Below are positions 31,721-44,151 of a DNA stretch of 64,000 nucleotides, one piece after another (position 1 is the stretch's first letter; each line of letters begins with the position of its first letter). A model generated the notes under the pieces. It did no database searches, was not told the origin of the DNA, and saw nothing but the letters and a program-made list of their open reading frames with translations. A program made the translations under genes and the position numbers. This stretch comes from Arachis hypogaea (taxonomy: Eukaryota; Streptophyta; Magnoliopsida; Fabales; Fabaceae): the NCBI RefSeq assembly GCF_003086295.3, contig NC_092048.1, forward strand, positions 71,280,841-71,344,840. Reading direction: 5' to 3'.

Positions 31721-33549
31721 TCATCCCAACTCTTGAATGCTCTCTTCTTTGCTCCAAGATCCTCCCAGGTAATGCTTGGCTCTGTGACCATTTGCTATGA
31801 ATGTGTCCTTTGTAGCTACATTCAAAAGTTCAAGGCTTCCATAAGGAGAAACCTTGGTCACCAGATAAGGTCCAGTCCATTTAGACTTGAGTTTCCTAGG
31901 AAAAATCTTGAGCCTCGAGTTGTATAATAACACATGTTGCCCTGGCTCAAATTCTTTTCTTGCGATCTTCTTGTCATGCCATTTTTTGGCTCTTTCCTTG
32001 TATATCTTAGCATTTTCATAAGCTTCCAATCTGAACTCCTCCAGCTCATTGAGTTGCAATAGCCTTTTCTCTCCTGCTGCTTGAGAGTCCAGATTGAGGA
32101 GCTTAGTGGCCCAGTAAGCTTTATGTTCTAGTTCCACAGGAAGGTGACATGATTTTCCATATATTAGCTGAAAGGGTGACTTTCCAATTGGAGTTTTGAA
32201 TGCGGTTCTATATGCCCACAGGACATCATCCAACTTTTTGGCCCAGTCTTTCCTTGTGTTCCCAACTGTCTTCTCTAGGATTCTCTTCAGTTCTCTGTTT
32301 GCGAATTTAGCTTGGCCATTAGTTTGAGGATGGTATGGTATGGCCACTTTGTGAATTACTCCATATTTGTGGAGCAGTTTTTCCATTTGTTTGTTGCAAA
32401 AGTCGCTGCCACCATCACTAATAAGGCCTTTGGGTACCCCATATCTGGTAAAGATGTGTCTCTTGAGAAATTGAAGGACAATTGGTGCATCACAGGTAGT
32501 TGTGGCTATAGCCTCCACCCATTTGGAGACATACTCCACTACTACCAGAATGTATTTGAAGAAATAGGATGGAGGAAAGGGCCCATGAAGTCTATACCCC
32601 AGAGATCAAATAGTTCCACTTCTAAAGTAAAGTTTTGAGGCATTTTTGTTCCTCTTTGTTAGCCCTCCATCTCTCTGACATTCATTGCATTGGTGCACAA
32701 AGTCTCTGGCATCTTTAAATATAATTGGCCAATAAAATCCACTTTGAAGCACTTTAGCTGCTGTCCTTTCTGGCCCAAAATGTCCACCATAGACTGAACT
32801 ATGACAGTGCCACAATATATCTCTCATCTCATTTTTAGGGATACACCTTCTAATCATCCCATCTGGACACCTCTTGAATAAGAATGGCTCGTCCCACAAG
32901 AATTTATTGGCTTCATTATGCAGCTTCTTTACTTGTTGCTTGGTAAATTCTTGTGGAATCTTTCTTCCCACCTTGTAGTTTGCAATGTCAGCAAACCAAG
33001 GTGCTTGCTGGATTTTGAGAAGATGTTCATCTAGGAACTTCTCATTCACTGGTTGTGGTGCATCTTGGTTGGCCTCTTGTGGCAATCTTGAGAAATGGTC
33101 TGCCACTTGGTTCTCACTTCCTTTCCTATCTCTCACTTCAATGTCAAGTTCTTGTAGCAATAGCACCCACCTGATAAGTCTTGGCTTGGAATTCTGTTTA
33201 GACATGAGATACTTGAGAGCAGCATGATCAATATATACTACAACTTTTGAACCAATTAAGTATTGTCTAAATTTGTCAAATGCATACACAATAGCCAAGA
33301 GCTCTTTCTCTGTGGTGGTATAATTCTTTTGTGCCCCATTTAACACCTTGCTTGCATAATATATAACATGGTGCAGCTTATCTTTCTTTTTCCCCAATAC
33401 AGCACCAATTGGAACATCACTTGCATCACACATGAGTTCAAAAGGAAGTCCCCATTCTGGGGGTGTGATGATTGGTACTGTAGTGAGTTTCTTCTTCAAA
33501 GTTTCAAAGGCATGCTTGCAATTATCATCAAAGATAAAAGGATTGTCAA
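31721..33549 (-). pseudogene. RNase H and integrase of element F, broken
   Basis: From the right: end of RT connection, RNase H ([30 protein letters not shown]), integrase HHCC zinc finger ([12 protein letters not shown] ... CNECQ), then a frameshift near 32640 at an A-run, then the integrase core and C-terminus open to 31721. D, D and E residues are present (WGID upstream of 32539, [17 protein letters not shown]). Similar to element A but clearly diverged. The 5' half of pol was separated by LTR G at 33549. Confidence 0.88.
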
Positions 33550-33846
33550 TGGTGTACGAAATTGTGATCACAGTTTTCACAACTCCGATACAACTAACCA
33601 GCAAGTGCACTGGGTCATCCAAGTAATACCTTACGCGAGTAAGGGTCGATCCCACGGAGATTGCCGGCTTGAAGCAAGCTATGGTCATCCTGTAAATCTT
33701 AGTCATGCAGATTCAACTGGTTATGAGTTTTGATAATTGAAAGATAAATAAAACGTAAATTAAAATAAAGATACTTATGTAATTCATTGATGGGAATTTC
33801 AGATAAGCGTTTGAAGATGCTTTGTTGCTTCTGAACTTCTGCTTTC
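33550..33846 (-). repeat. LTR G fragment, inserted in element F
   Basis: Starts tggtgtacgaaattg and follows LTR O and LTR A through U5 (ccagcaagtgcactgg, ccttacgcgagtaagg) to ctgctttc, where element H begins. Left flank gtcaa is the expected duplication. The element's remainder is not recognised in the window. Confidence 0.8.
33598..33644. other. Tandem U5 hairpins in LTR G
   Basis: CCAG-caagtgca-CTGG and CCTTAC-gcga-GTAAGG. Same pair of dyads as in LTR A with a changed loop base. Confidence 0.7.
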
Positions 33847-35608
33847 TGATGGAGCCCCCAAGGGTATATTGGTAAAGATTTTCTTCAATAAAATCGCGTT
33901 GCAAGTATAGTTCTACCAACAACAATCCTCGGGTATCAAATTTAGAAGAGGGATTTGGTTGTCACAAGTTCAACCCCAATAGAAATAACCGAAGTATTCA
34001 AACCTCGGGTCGTCTCACAAGGAATGGGCAAACATGTGCTTCAACATTGGTTAGAAATATGGGGTTGTGAGTTATGAGCATGAAAATAAACGAGAATCTT
34101 AACAAGTAAGTAATCTTAAATTGCAACAAACTAATTCAATTAACTAAGCAAAACATGAGCAATTCCAATGAACAAGTAACATCCCACACAATTCTATTCT
34201 AAACCAAACAAGTAACTATAACTAAGGCAAATAGTTGAGAATTTTGATTTTCAAATATGAATAATAAAAGCAACTCTTGGCTAGGCATGGGTATTGGGGT
34301 CACCATCCTTGTCTAACAACCATATTTTGACAATTATGAGGAACCAAGCTCATTAAGTCTACTTCCAAAAGTCTTAAGTACGTAATATCTACTCCTAGAC
34401 TTGAAGTACGTCAAATGGCTTTGATCACATCAACCCATAAGTCCCAACCTACCTACTAATTAGATTAGTAGTGGGTTGGCGTCAATGAGTATCAAATTGA
34501 TCACCAAGGGTTCTCAAATCACCAATTCATTGAGACCCAATGACTCAAGTTTACCCAATTCCCTTGGCCTAGGCCAAGAGTGAAGAAGAATACTCCATAA
34601 TCAAAGTAAACAATTCATCGAACACATGGTAAGCATTAACAAAAGACATGATCAAAATAGCAATTAAATTGAAATCTACAAGTACCCACTAACAATTATC
34701 AACATACAATCATCCAAACAACAAAATTAAACATAGAAATCATCAATGCAACATCAACAAGTCAAGATTCACAACATTCATGAAATGGGTATAAAATGAC
34801 AATTAACAAGAATTCATAAAACTATCACTAGATATAAGCAAAATTGTAACAAGGAATTCAAATTGAATAATTAAAACTAGTAATTAACAAGATCCAATTC
34901 ACAATCCAACAAGGGAAGATCAAATTAAAACTAGATCTAGAGAGGAACAAAGGTTTCTCTCTAGAATAACAAAAGAACCAAAAACTCGCTAAAATTATGT
35001 CTTAGTGTAAAATGATTGATCTCCCCCTTCCCCCTAGCATCCTTGGGTCTTTTCCATGCAGAAACAGCTTGAAATTGGGCCTGATAAGCCTCAAAAATCG
35101 CTAGGCACGATTTCCACGTGCAGCTTCCCACGCGGGCGCGCCATGCGTGCGTGCGCGCCGATTGCTTTTGCGACCCACGCGTGCACGCCAAGTGCGCGTG
35201 CGCGTTGCTAGGAATCTTCTGATCCGCGCGAATGCGTCCATCCTTGCGCGCCGCTTCCAGCCACCTCATCCATGCGTGCGCGTGGAGTGCGCGGGCGCGC
35301 CACTACTGCTCCTCCCAAGATTTCAATTCTTCATGTTCCTCCCTTTTTGTACATGCTTTCTTCCTCTCTTCTAGGTCATTCCTACCCTATAATTCCTAAA
35401 ATTACTCAACAAATACATCACGGCATCGAATGGAAATAGAAGAGGATTAAAATATGTTAATTTTAAGGAAAAATAAGCATGTTTTCCATCATGGAGCAAT
35501 ATTGGGAAGTGAACACAAAACCATGCATTTCTTGCGAATAAGTGTGAGAAATATTGATAAAATCCCCCAAAATAAGCACAAGATAAACCACAAAATTAGG
35601 GTTTATCA
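33847..35608 (-). repeat. 3' LTR of element H
   Basis: About 1762 bp with tgat...atca ends. The left edge is deduced from the break in LTR G, the right edge from the PPT at 35609. Element-strand start TGATAAACCC. Flank ctttc is the expected duplication. Contains a CpG-dense patch. No ORF is supported. Confidence 0.75.
35105..35305. other. CpG-dense, alternating purine-pyrimidine patch in LTR H
   Basis: About 200 bases rich in gcgtgcgcg-type alternation and CpG in an otherwise A/T-rich LTR. Short open frames across it (for example 35147-35374) are by-products of composition. Confidence 0.7.
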
Positions 35609-35628
35609 AATCTCCCCACACTTAAACC

Positions 35629-35646
35629 AAGCATGTCCTCATGCTT
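35629..35646 (-). other. PPT-adjacent hairpin of element H
   Basis: AAGCATG-tcct-CATGCTT, seven pairs, 20 bases inside the LTR. Sequence differs from A, B and O at paired positions but keeps stem, loop and spacing. Confidence 0.7.
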
Positions 35647-37058
35647 AAAATAAAAAGACCAAAGATCATGATGAGAAAGGGTTTATGAAATGCAAACTAC
35701 CTAAGTGGATGCATGCAACTAATGTAGAATCATCTACCTACTTGGTCAAGAGTAGATCTATCCTCCAAGAATACGTTTGAGCATATAGGGTAAAAACAGT
35801 ATGTAATTCATGGATCCTACCAAATTGAATAAAACTAATGAATGCATATGACTTGCTAAACAAACGCTTGTGAAAGCTGGGAACAAGCATTGAGCATCGA
35901 ACCCTCACCGAAAGTGTATCCGCTCTATTCGCTCAAGTGTATAGGGTTCGTGAGTCAATCTTCTGCTAATCATGCTTTCCAAGATTTGTCTTTCATCTAA
36001 CAATCAACAATTACTTAATGCATGCTTACGAGTATCATTAGGTCTTATTCATGGGTTGTAACGGGGCTAGGGTGAAGGTAAGGATGCATATGGCCAAGTG
36101 GGCTTAAAATTTGAGTCCTTGATCAACCTAGGATCCACTAGACACATAGAACAACCTATACTACTATAATACATTACCTAGCTACCCTTGAGTTTTACTC
36201 TTTCTGCATACTCATGCATTCTTTTCAATTCACATCCCATATGCATTGTTTTCTTCTTTACTACGTCTTGGGGTTTCTTTGTCCCCTTTGCTGTTTATTA
36301 TTATATATTATTTTTCTCTTCACTCTTTTTTTTTCTTTTTTGGTCCCCCCTTTTTTTTTCTTGGGGTTCCATGATAAAAGAAAAACTTTAAATGCATATG
36401 GTTCAATCATTCAATACATGAGTATGTTCCCAAATCCTAGAATTTTTAATTAAACTACAATACACCTCTTTACATCTACCTAAATTCCCAAGTATACCCT
36501 CCCATTTGAATGATACACATCCTAACTTACCTAAGCTAATCAAGGATCCAAATTTAGGGACATTCATGGTTTTTCACTTAGGATTGTTGATGTGCTCTTT
36601 TCAAGAACAAAGAGGATTTATCATAGGCTCAAAATTTGTTAGCAATGGTAGATAAGAGAGTTAAGGCCATTTGGGAAAAGTGACTATTGAAATGATGGCC
36701 TCAATCATGTAAATGCATTCATACACAAAGCAATGGACATATAGAATCAGACAAAGCAAGGATCACAATCATAGAGAGAGATATATGCACACAAGAATGG
36801 AAATAATGGTTAGAAGATGAAACCATGCAATAGGCTCAAAACTTTCATGCTTGTGTTCTTAGCTCAATCACTATGTTCCAAAATACATTCTTAAAGAAAG
36901 TTTACTGCAAAAAAAAATTTCAGAATTTTGGTAGGTCACCCAAAACACAGTTTCTTGGAAAAGAAGTTATTGTTTTAACCAAGTAACTCTATAGAAACTA
37001 ACTATCATGCAAAGGGTATTTACAAGCAAAACTAACTACACATGCAATATACTAAATT

Positions 37059-37502
37059 CTAAGCAAAAGATAAATCCATGGGTATTGAAGAGAAGAGATT
37101 GTTACCCATGGAGATCGGTCGAACGACCTCCGTGCTACGAACAATGCGCAAGGGACGGTTGGGACCGGAACCTTCACTATCCCCTTCATCAGAGCTCTCA
37201 TCACTTGGGTTTGAGATGGATGTGAATATTTTGGGTTCCTCCATGCTAGGGGTAACACAACCCAGAAGCTTCTTGATGTAAGTGTACCGGCGGTGGTTGC
37301 GTCACTCATATATATCAAGCTTCCGGTGAAGATCTTCTATCCTTTGATGTGTGGATCTCAGTGGTGGTGATGATGAGCTAGAAGGAAAAAAAAGTGGCGG
37401 GGCCATGTCGAGGCTTGGTTTGTTCATGGGAAGGTGCAGGTATTTTCCGCTTGGGACCACATCGCCCTTATCCGGAACTATGATCTTTTTGTCCTTGGCT
37501 TC
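37059..37502 (-). pseudogene. Unidentified ORF fragment of element H
   Basis: About 147 codons to TAG at 37059, with one in-frame TGA at about 37292. Upstream part is cut by LTR I. Visible text includes HQRIEDLHRKLDIYE, RRYTYIKKLLG and a serine/acidic stretch SDESSDEGDSEG. No domain recognised. It lies near the 3' side of an Athila-like element and may be the C-terminal end of a Gag-like or accessory protein. The copy at 62483-62924 is frameshifted by single-base losses. Confidence 0.5.
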
Positions 37503-37835
37503 TGATGAGCGGATAATTTATACGCTTTTTGGCATTGTTTTTACATAGTTTTTAGTATGATTTAGTTAGTTTTTAGTATATTTTTATTAGTTTTTAATTA
37601 AAAATCACATTTCTGGACTTTACTATGAGTTGTGTGTTTTTCTGTGATTTCAGGTTTAGAGGTTGAAGAAGGACTGCAGATGCTGTTGGATTCTGACCTC
37701 CCTGCACTCAAAGTAGATTTTCTGGAGCTATAGAACTCAAAATGGCGCGCTTCAAATTGCGTTAGAAAGTAGACATCCAGGGCTTTCTAGAAATATATAA
37801 TAGTCTATACTTTTCCCGAGTTTAGATGACGCAAA

Positions 37836-37944
37836 CTGGCGTTGAACGCCAGTTCCATGTTGCAGTCTGGCATTCAGCGCCAGAAACAAGTTGCAAAGTG
37901 GAGTTCAACGCTAGAAACACGTTACAAACTGGCGTTCAACTCCA
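37836..37944. repeat. Palindrome cluster in LTR I
   Basis: ctggcgttgaacgccag followed by three decayed units (ctggcattcagcgccag, ggagttcaacgctag, ctggcgttcaactcca), in the same U3 position as in LTR A. Confidence 0.8.
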
Positions 37945-38060
37945 AGAATGACCTCTCCACGTGTAAAATTCAAGCTCAGCCCAAGCACACACCAAGTGGG
38001 CCCCGGAAGTGGATTTCTGCATCATTTACTCATTTCTGTAAACCCTAGTAACGAGTTTAG

Positions 38061-38068
38061 TATAAATA
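38061..38068 (+). promoter_or_regulatory. TATA box of LTR I
   Basis: TATAAATAGGAC, about 117 bp downstream of the palindrome cluster. LTR O has the same motif on its own strand. Confidence 0.7.
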
Positions 38069-38108
38069 GGACTTTATGCTATCTTTGTAAGGGATCTTTG
38101 ATTAGTTT

Positions 38109-38608
38109 TGTAACAACCCTGATTTTTGAGTATGCGAGATCTTTTCCGAAGGCACGAAATCTTCCGGAAGATCAGTAAGGGGAGAACCTCTGATATATCA
38201 TCAAGTATCTCAATCCTCATTGTCATTATGTCATCTTTAAGATAGAACCTTTTTTGAGGCACGCTCGATAACGTAGTCACAAAAAACCCAGTTTTTGAAC
38301 CGTATCGGTTAAGAGTTTTGATTCTGTTTTTCGTAAATAATCTCAGTTTGATGAATCGGACTTGATTCATGAGAGAAGAGAGATAATAGGATAATATTAT
38401 CATTATATTAGTATTAGAAGCTTCTTGAATGATATTATAAGGTTACCTGGTCTGTTCTAGTTAAAAACAGAAAATCGGTTTAACCGGGTTCACAGTTTAC
38501 TGGTGCAGCTTAGCACCGGTACTCTTTGATGACTTTAGCAATGATAAGGCCTCATTATACATGTTTTATTCTCATATTAAAAATGTTACTAGTGTCTTTT
38601 ATGCTAGT
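38109..38608 (+). repeat. LTR J, part 1, inserted in LTR I
   Basis: Begins tgtaacaaccctg. Different family from the Athila and Tat LTRs; TGTAAC starts are common in chromovirus-type LTRs. Interrupted by K at 38609 and resumes at 44152. Orientation is tentative. Confidence 0.6.
38604..38608. repeat. Target site duplication of K, left copy (ctagt)
   Basis: Repeated at 44152-44156. Confidence 0.9.
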
Positions 38609-39574
38609 TGTAACGACCCAACTTCCAATACGTCATGATCGTACCAAAAGTAAGGAGTTACTAACCTATTTCTTTTATTAACTATTTAATATTGAGCCTT
38701 TAGTTCGGTATCGCGCTTCTATTTTATGGAAAATGCCAAAAAATTTTGTTTTTGATTATCAAAATCATATATCAAACATTTCAAAATAATAATAATTACA
38801 TAATTATTAATAATAATATCTGTCATACAAAAGATTTCAAATAAAGCTCAGATACAAGTCCTATCCCTCTGTATAAAATAAAAATCGTAAGCAATAAGGG
38901 CGAGCGAACTCTATGAAAGCAAATTAACTCATACACTTAACTTAAATAAATTCTATAATTGCCCGCAGCTTCAAATTGTGTCTTCGAATATGTGTCACTG
39001 AAAGGATGGAAGATTTTGGGGTGAGAACAAACCACACATTCTCAGTAGGGAATGGGAATGCCGTAAAAGTAATGATTAACATGCAAATAATTAACATACT
39101 CAAGGAAGCTATATTTTTATCAAATTCTTTTGAAAATACTTTTGGTTTTACTTTATCTAATTAATTACCTCCTTCAAAATCTCTAAACTCAAAACAAATT
39201 CTAGAATATAAAATTGGTCACATTAACAATTTATCAGCCACAAACAGCATTGTTCAATCATTGCAATAACTAAATAAACCAGCAACATAAGTAATACAGC
39301 CGAACCAAAATTCACGAATGTCACTCCTCAGTACTTTACTAAGTTCACAGCTTCAACAAAAATATTCAATCAAACACACAAGCAAGTCACCAAAAAAAAT
39401 AGTACAATCACAAGAAAAAAAAAAAGATAAGCAACACAATCAAATGCAAATGCACAAACAAGGATGATGCATGTCTAGCCCTAGTGCAGGTAATGAGCTC
39501 ATCTGTCGGTTACTAACCCGCTCCCGACGTTATCCAGCAACCTCTGTCTGGATAAGGCTTTCCTATTGGCTATA

Positions 39575-39940
39575 CCCCTGTGTACAGGAAATAACCCCTC
39601 TGCCACCACAGGGTCCACTGCACGCAGGAAATAACACATCTGCCATTGCAGGGATGTACGCCGACACACCTTCTGTATACAGGAAATAACCCCTCTGCCA
39701 CTACAGAAATGGAACAGGTGGTCACGGTACTTCTGTAGCAGGAAATAACCCCTCTGCCTTACAGAAATAAAATATGGATCTGTACCGTAGGAAAGCGTTC
39801 TCAGTGATCACACCATTATCTATCTGACTGCCTTACTGCAGCAGATGATCATACAAGTATATCTGGAGTTGCCTTAACGCAACGAATGAATAAACACATC
39901 TCTTGGGTTGCCTCAAGCAACAAATAAATATCTCTTGGGT
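39575..39940. repeat. Short dispersed repeats inside K
   Basis: Four copies of caggaaataacccctctgcc-like units (about 39576, 39622, 39682, 39741) flanked by ctgt/acag arms. They are followed by two to three ctcttgggttgcYtcaagcaac units (about 39860-39950), each with a gttgc...gcaac dyad. Confidence 0.7.
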
Positions 39941-42900
39941 TGCTTCAAGCAACAAATCATCACATAATCATTCTCATTATCATCATTCATTATCATTCTC
40001 ATTATTCATCATCACTTTGACATTCTTATACAGTACCTCTTTCTTTCTCTGTTCATTTATGCTATTCCAATTCAATCATACTATACAAACTTTACATATT
40101 TCACTTTTACAACATCTTTAGCTCAAACCATTTCTCTTTATCATTCAGATTCAAATATTATAAAATTCACCAAACTCCTGAAAAGTAATCCTTTATTTCA
40201 AGCCCAAATCATAACCCTTTTCATATTGAATCAAACTCAACATAATTCTTTTCTTAAATAATTCAAAGTTGAAACATAAACCTTTTCTTGGTAATTCCAA
40301 ATTCAAAATAGTATAATTCTTCTCTTATTTAGATAAAACTCAAGTAATATAATTTTTCAAGTTCAAATTTTCTAAAATGACTTCTCAAATAAAACCTCAG
40401 GTTTTTATAAAATTTCGACAGCACCTCCCCTAAAACTTGGACTTAACCACCCTTACGGGTTCCCTCTTTCTCAACATCTCATCAAACCTTTCTCAACAAT
40501 TGCCACAATAATATATTCTCAAAAATATTTGATAATAGTATAGAAAATCTATTTCTCAAATTCCATATCCAAGTAATCACCAAAACATCGGCAATCTAAT
40601 TTCAATTTTATTTTTATAATATCAAACAAATTCGGAATTACGCAAACCTTGTATCCATGCGATCGTCTCGGATTAAGCTTTATATTAAACTAAAAATCAC
40701 AATTTTTCGCTGGCTCTAACTTTGAAAATATAAGCAAAACCGTGACTGCTCTGTAGTGTCTTAAAACCAGAAGACAGCAGCAGTGTACAGTATTCGAAAT
40801 TTCATATAAAATCCAAATTAAATCCAACCACCTTCAAAATTAATGTGGTTAAATATAACTTATCCAAATTTCTTTCGCAATTGGTTCCAAGGTTATACCA
40901 TTTTTAATGAAGGAGTTATGTAGCTTGGAAGTTAAGTAATTTTCTGCTGAAATCTGTTTCACAAATCATTGAACACAACCTCTTCCAAGTCCCATAACTC
41001 ACTGATTAAAACATAGAATACCCTGAAATTTAAATCATAACAACTAAACATATTCAAATTTCACCTCCAATTGGTTGAATCTCAATATCATTCCAGAATT
41101 AAAAATTATATAGTCTCAAAGTTACTGACTTAGAAAGCGAAACCTGCTTTTTACTGCATAATACATCTTACTTTAAAAATTCATATCTTTAAAACCACAA
41201 CTCTAAAAATTATAAATTTTTATGAAATTAACGCACTAGGACCAGAGTTTCATTTAAAATTGGTTCCATTTCAAAATTAAAACTGGAGAATTTTTAATAG
41301 AGGAAACAAGTTGCTGCTGTGTTAAGCGTTCTGCAGAAAACCAGATTTGACATTCCTAATTCAAAAATTCACCATAAATCATAAACTTAATGAAAAAGCC
41401 TAAAATTCAACTGTCCAGCTTCCTATATTCCAAAGCTTAATCCAGACTTGGTCCCACACAATTCTGATCATCACAGAATTAGTTTTAGATTTTCAAAGTC
41501 TCCGGCTTCATTTAAAAGTAATGCAGAAAATCAAGTTTTACATTTTAACTTTGAAAAATCTTAACTAGTTCTATAGTTAATGCAAACTTCCCAAAATTGA
41601 ATCCCAACAACAACTTTAATTACAGTTTACTCAGCCTTTACTCTCATATCATTTCGATTATCGTTGAATAACTGATTCACTTCCAAAGTCATCTTTTAAT
41701 CTCAAAAATCAGATTTTCAGCAACTAGTTCAACATTTTAAGATTCAATCTTCCAATTATTCCTTAAGCCCAACTTCAATTAATCACTAACTAAACCCATT
41801 ACAATAAACCAACTCAACAGTAATAGTTTCAATTTGACCCATCAAAATATCGAAATCACAATAATCTCTCATCAAACAATTTATAATTCAATCTCATAAA
41901 ATCAACAAATTCAACCAAAGTTCCAATCAAAAATCTCAATCATTCCAATCATAATTTCAGCCACACAACTCAACTAATTTAGTATAATCACATAGAGTCA
42001 GAACTTTTCAACAATTCCATCCATATCAGAGAACACAATATCAATTACAACTTCAAATACTCACAACAAAGCCCAAAGACATTCACAGCCTTAACCTGAA
42101 TTCAATAATCCAATTGAAGCACTAACACATCATCAAACTTACTCCAAATTTCACAACCTCAACCATCATCACAATAATCCCAAACCAAACACAAATCTAA
42201 CTCAGCTCATCAATTATCATTACGACAACTTTTCAATAGTTAACTCATCAAATTTCAATTTAACAAGTATTATCAAATGAATCACCATTCACAGCCACAT
42301 TTAATTCCAGTCACAGCTCAAAATATTCACAACAACTAACAAATTTCAAATGCATTTCAGGTCATTCATGACAATTAAGAAATTCTAAACCATTGTTAAC
42401 CATTTGCACTTATTCAAATAACTTGGTGGGCATTCTAAATTAAAAACGTTAAATCCCCTACCTCAAAGTCGAAACTCATGGAATTCACTAAATGCAGCTG
42501 CTCCATTAGCAGTTTCCAGCACCTATTTCCATGGCAGCAACAATGACAAGGTTAAACGCCTCCTCTCCTCTCCGATCTAAGATTCTAGAAGTAGTAGCCA
42601 TTTTCAAACAGAGCCAGCAGCAACGTGAGGTGGCCACGGCAGCAAGCAAAAACCATGAATTCAAATCGGATAAGAGTAACAATTCTGGAAGTTCAATTCT
42701 GGAAGTTCAGGGAAAAATCAAATTGGAACAAGAGCAAGGCTAATAAAATGGCAGTGGAATAAATAAAAACATCAAGTGATGATTCAGAACACGAATGTCT
42801 TACAACAATTAGAAGATAATAACAGAACGAAGAAGCTACAGCAGCGGTATAGGCAACTGCAACAGGAAGCTCGGAGGGTGGCAGAGCAACTTCCTCCTCC

Positions 42901-43429
42901 AGCGACGGCTTGGTGAGACGCGGCAGTAGCAGGGTGCAATAACGGCGGCGCTGCAGCTCAGTAACGGTGACGCGGTGGCAGCTCGCGTGGATGGCGACGG
43001 CAACACACAACACTGACGGCGACAAGGCTGGTTGCGGGCTTCTTCCTCGCGGTGTCTGGCTCTCTCTCCGCGGCAGTGGCACGGCAGCAGTGACGAGCTT
43101 CAGCAGTGGTGAATCGCTGGCGACGGAGGTTTGGCAGTGGTGAACGGCTTCTCTTTCTCTGTGCGCACTCTGCTCCTCCCTTCCACCAATCAGCGACAGC
43201 AACGCAGATAGGGTGCAGCGCGATGGTGGCGGCTGCGCGCGGGCAAGGCTGGGCGAAACTGGCGATGGTGGCGTGGGGTCCTTGCGTGCGGCAGTCCAGC
43301 GATCACGGCGGCGGCGGGGCAGCAGCTCTTCCCTCTCTTTTTCCTCTCTGTTTCGCTGCTGTGTGTGAGTGTTACGCTAAAGGAAGGTGAGGGTGAGGTT
43401 GCGGCTGAGTGTGGTGAGGGAGTGAGAGT

Positions 43430-43507
43430 TAGGGTTTCTAATTTGGGAAATTAGGGTTTCTGAGTTGGATTTGGGAATTAGGGTTAGAAATTAGGATTTT
43501 ATAAAAG
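43430..43507 (-). promoter_or_regulatory. TATA box with telo-box motifs in K
   Basis: Minus strand TATAAAAT (43503-43496) followed within ~70 bases by several AAACCCTAA or AACCCTAA motifs. Telo-boxes are known near the start of plant translation and cell-cycle genes. The C/T-rich GC-rich leader after it fits a transcript start. Confidence 0.6.
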
Positions 43508-44151
43508 AATATGGATAGATATGAATAGATATTTTGATAAAATTGGAGGGTAGGATAATTTTAAAATCAAATATACTCTCTTAAAAATATTTAGGAACAT
43601 TATTTATCAACATATTTCTAAGTTAAATCAATTATTTATAATTTACATTATAAAATGAACAAGTTAATTATATTTTGTAAAGTACAATTTAAATTCAAAT
43701 ATCAATTTTCTAGATTAAATCATACAAATCTCTATTATTTTTCTATCTCTGAAACTTTAATTTTAATTTATAAAATAATTAATTATAATAAAAATTGTAC
43801 ATAAACATTAATTGACTTAAACTTAAAGTATTTATAAATATCAATCTAATCATTTCTAATAAAATAATTTCTAGGAGTTCAAATTAATAATATAATCCAT
43901 TCAAAATAAAATTTATTTAAATTAAATTATACAATTCTTTCTTATTTTTCAATTACCAAAATTATAATTTCAATTATACCAAATATCTAATAAAGATTAT
44001 ATAAAAATTCTAATTAATTTAAACTTCAATTATCATGAAACTCCATTTAATTACCTTTAGTAAAATAATTTTTTTAAAATAAAATTATCAACAAATAAAA
44101 TAAATCACAAATAACTATTTTATTTTATTTTCAAAAACTAGGGATGTTACA

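Larger units (their letters stand above)
31475..33549 (-). mobile_element. Element F: Athila-type retrotransposon fragment, deepest layer
   Basis: Carries the RNase H to integrase part of pol on the minus strand, plus ~250 bases of 3' region with two accaaactta motifs (31534, 31580). Cut on the left by E and on the right by LTR G, so it is older than everything else in the two stacks. No LTR of its own is in the window. Confidence 0.85.
35609..37502 (-). mobile_element. Element H internal region, 3' part
   Basis: Starts with a PPT complement (aatctccccacacttaaa, 35609-35626) and runs to LTR I at 37503. Apart from the ORF fragment at its right end, it shows no gag-pol similarity. T/C-rich tract at 36250-36370. 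A second copy of 35820-37502 lies at 61269-62924. Confidence 0.75.
37503..38108 (+). repeat. LTR I, 5' part, inserted in element H
   Basis: Begins tgatgagcggataattta, the start of the A/O LTR group, in plus orientation. 606 bp are present before LTR J interrupts. Left flank gcttc. The rest of this element is not identified in the window. Confidence 0.85.
38609..44151 (-). mobile_element. K: 5.5-kb LTR-like insertion, probable solo LTR
   Basis: 5543 bp bounded by tgtaac...gttaca and a perfect 5-bp duplication. No second copy of either end is found inside, no PBS or PPT, and no gag or pol similarity, so a very long solo LTR is the simplest reading. A TATA box with telo-box motifs and a GC-rich leader-like region (42840-43430) read on the minus strand, which sets the orientation. 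38609-39470 and 39950-42500 are A/T-rich without features. 43510-44150 is very A/T-rich. A deletion derivative of a longer element is possible. Confidence 0.7.

Noticed and set aside
42693..43202. 169-codon frame on the minus strand of K
   Set aside because: Sits in a GC-rich leader-like region, composition-driven, no recognisable domain and no flanking gene structure.
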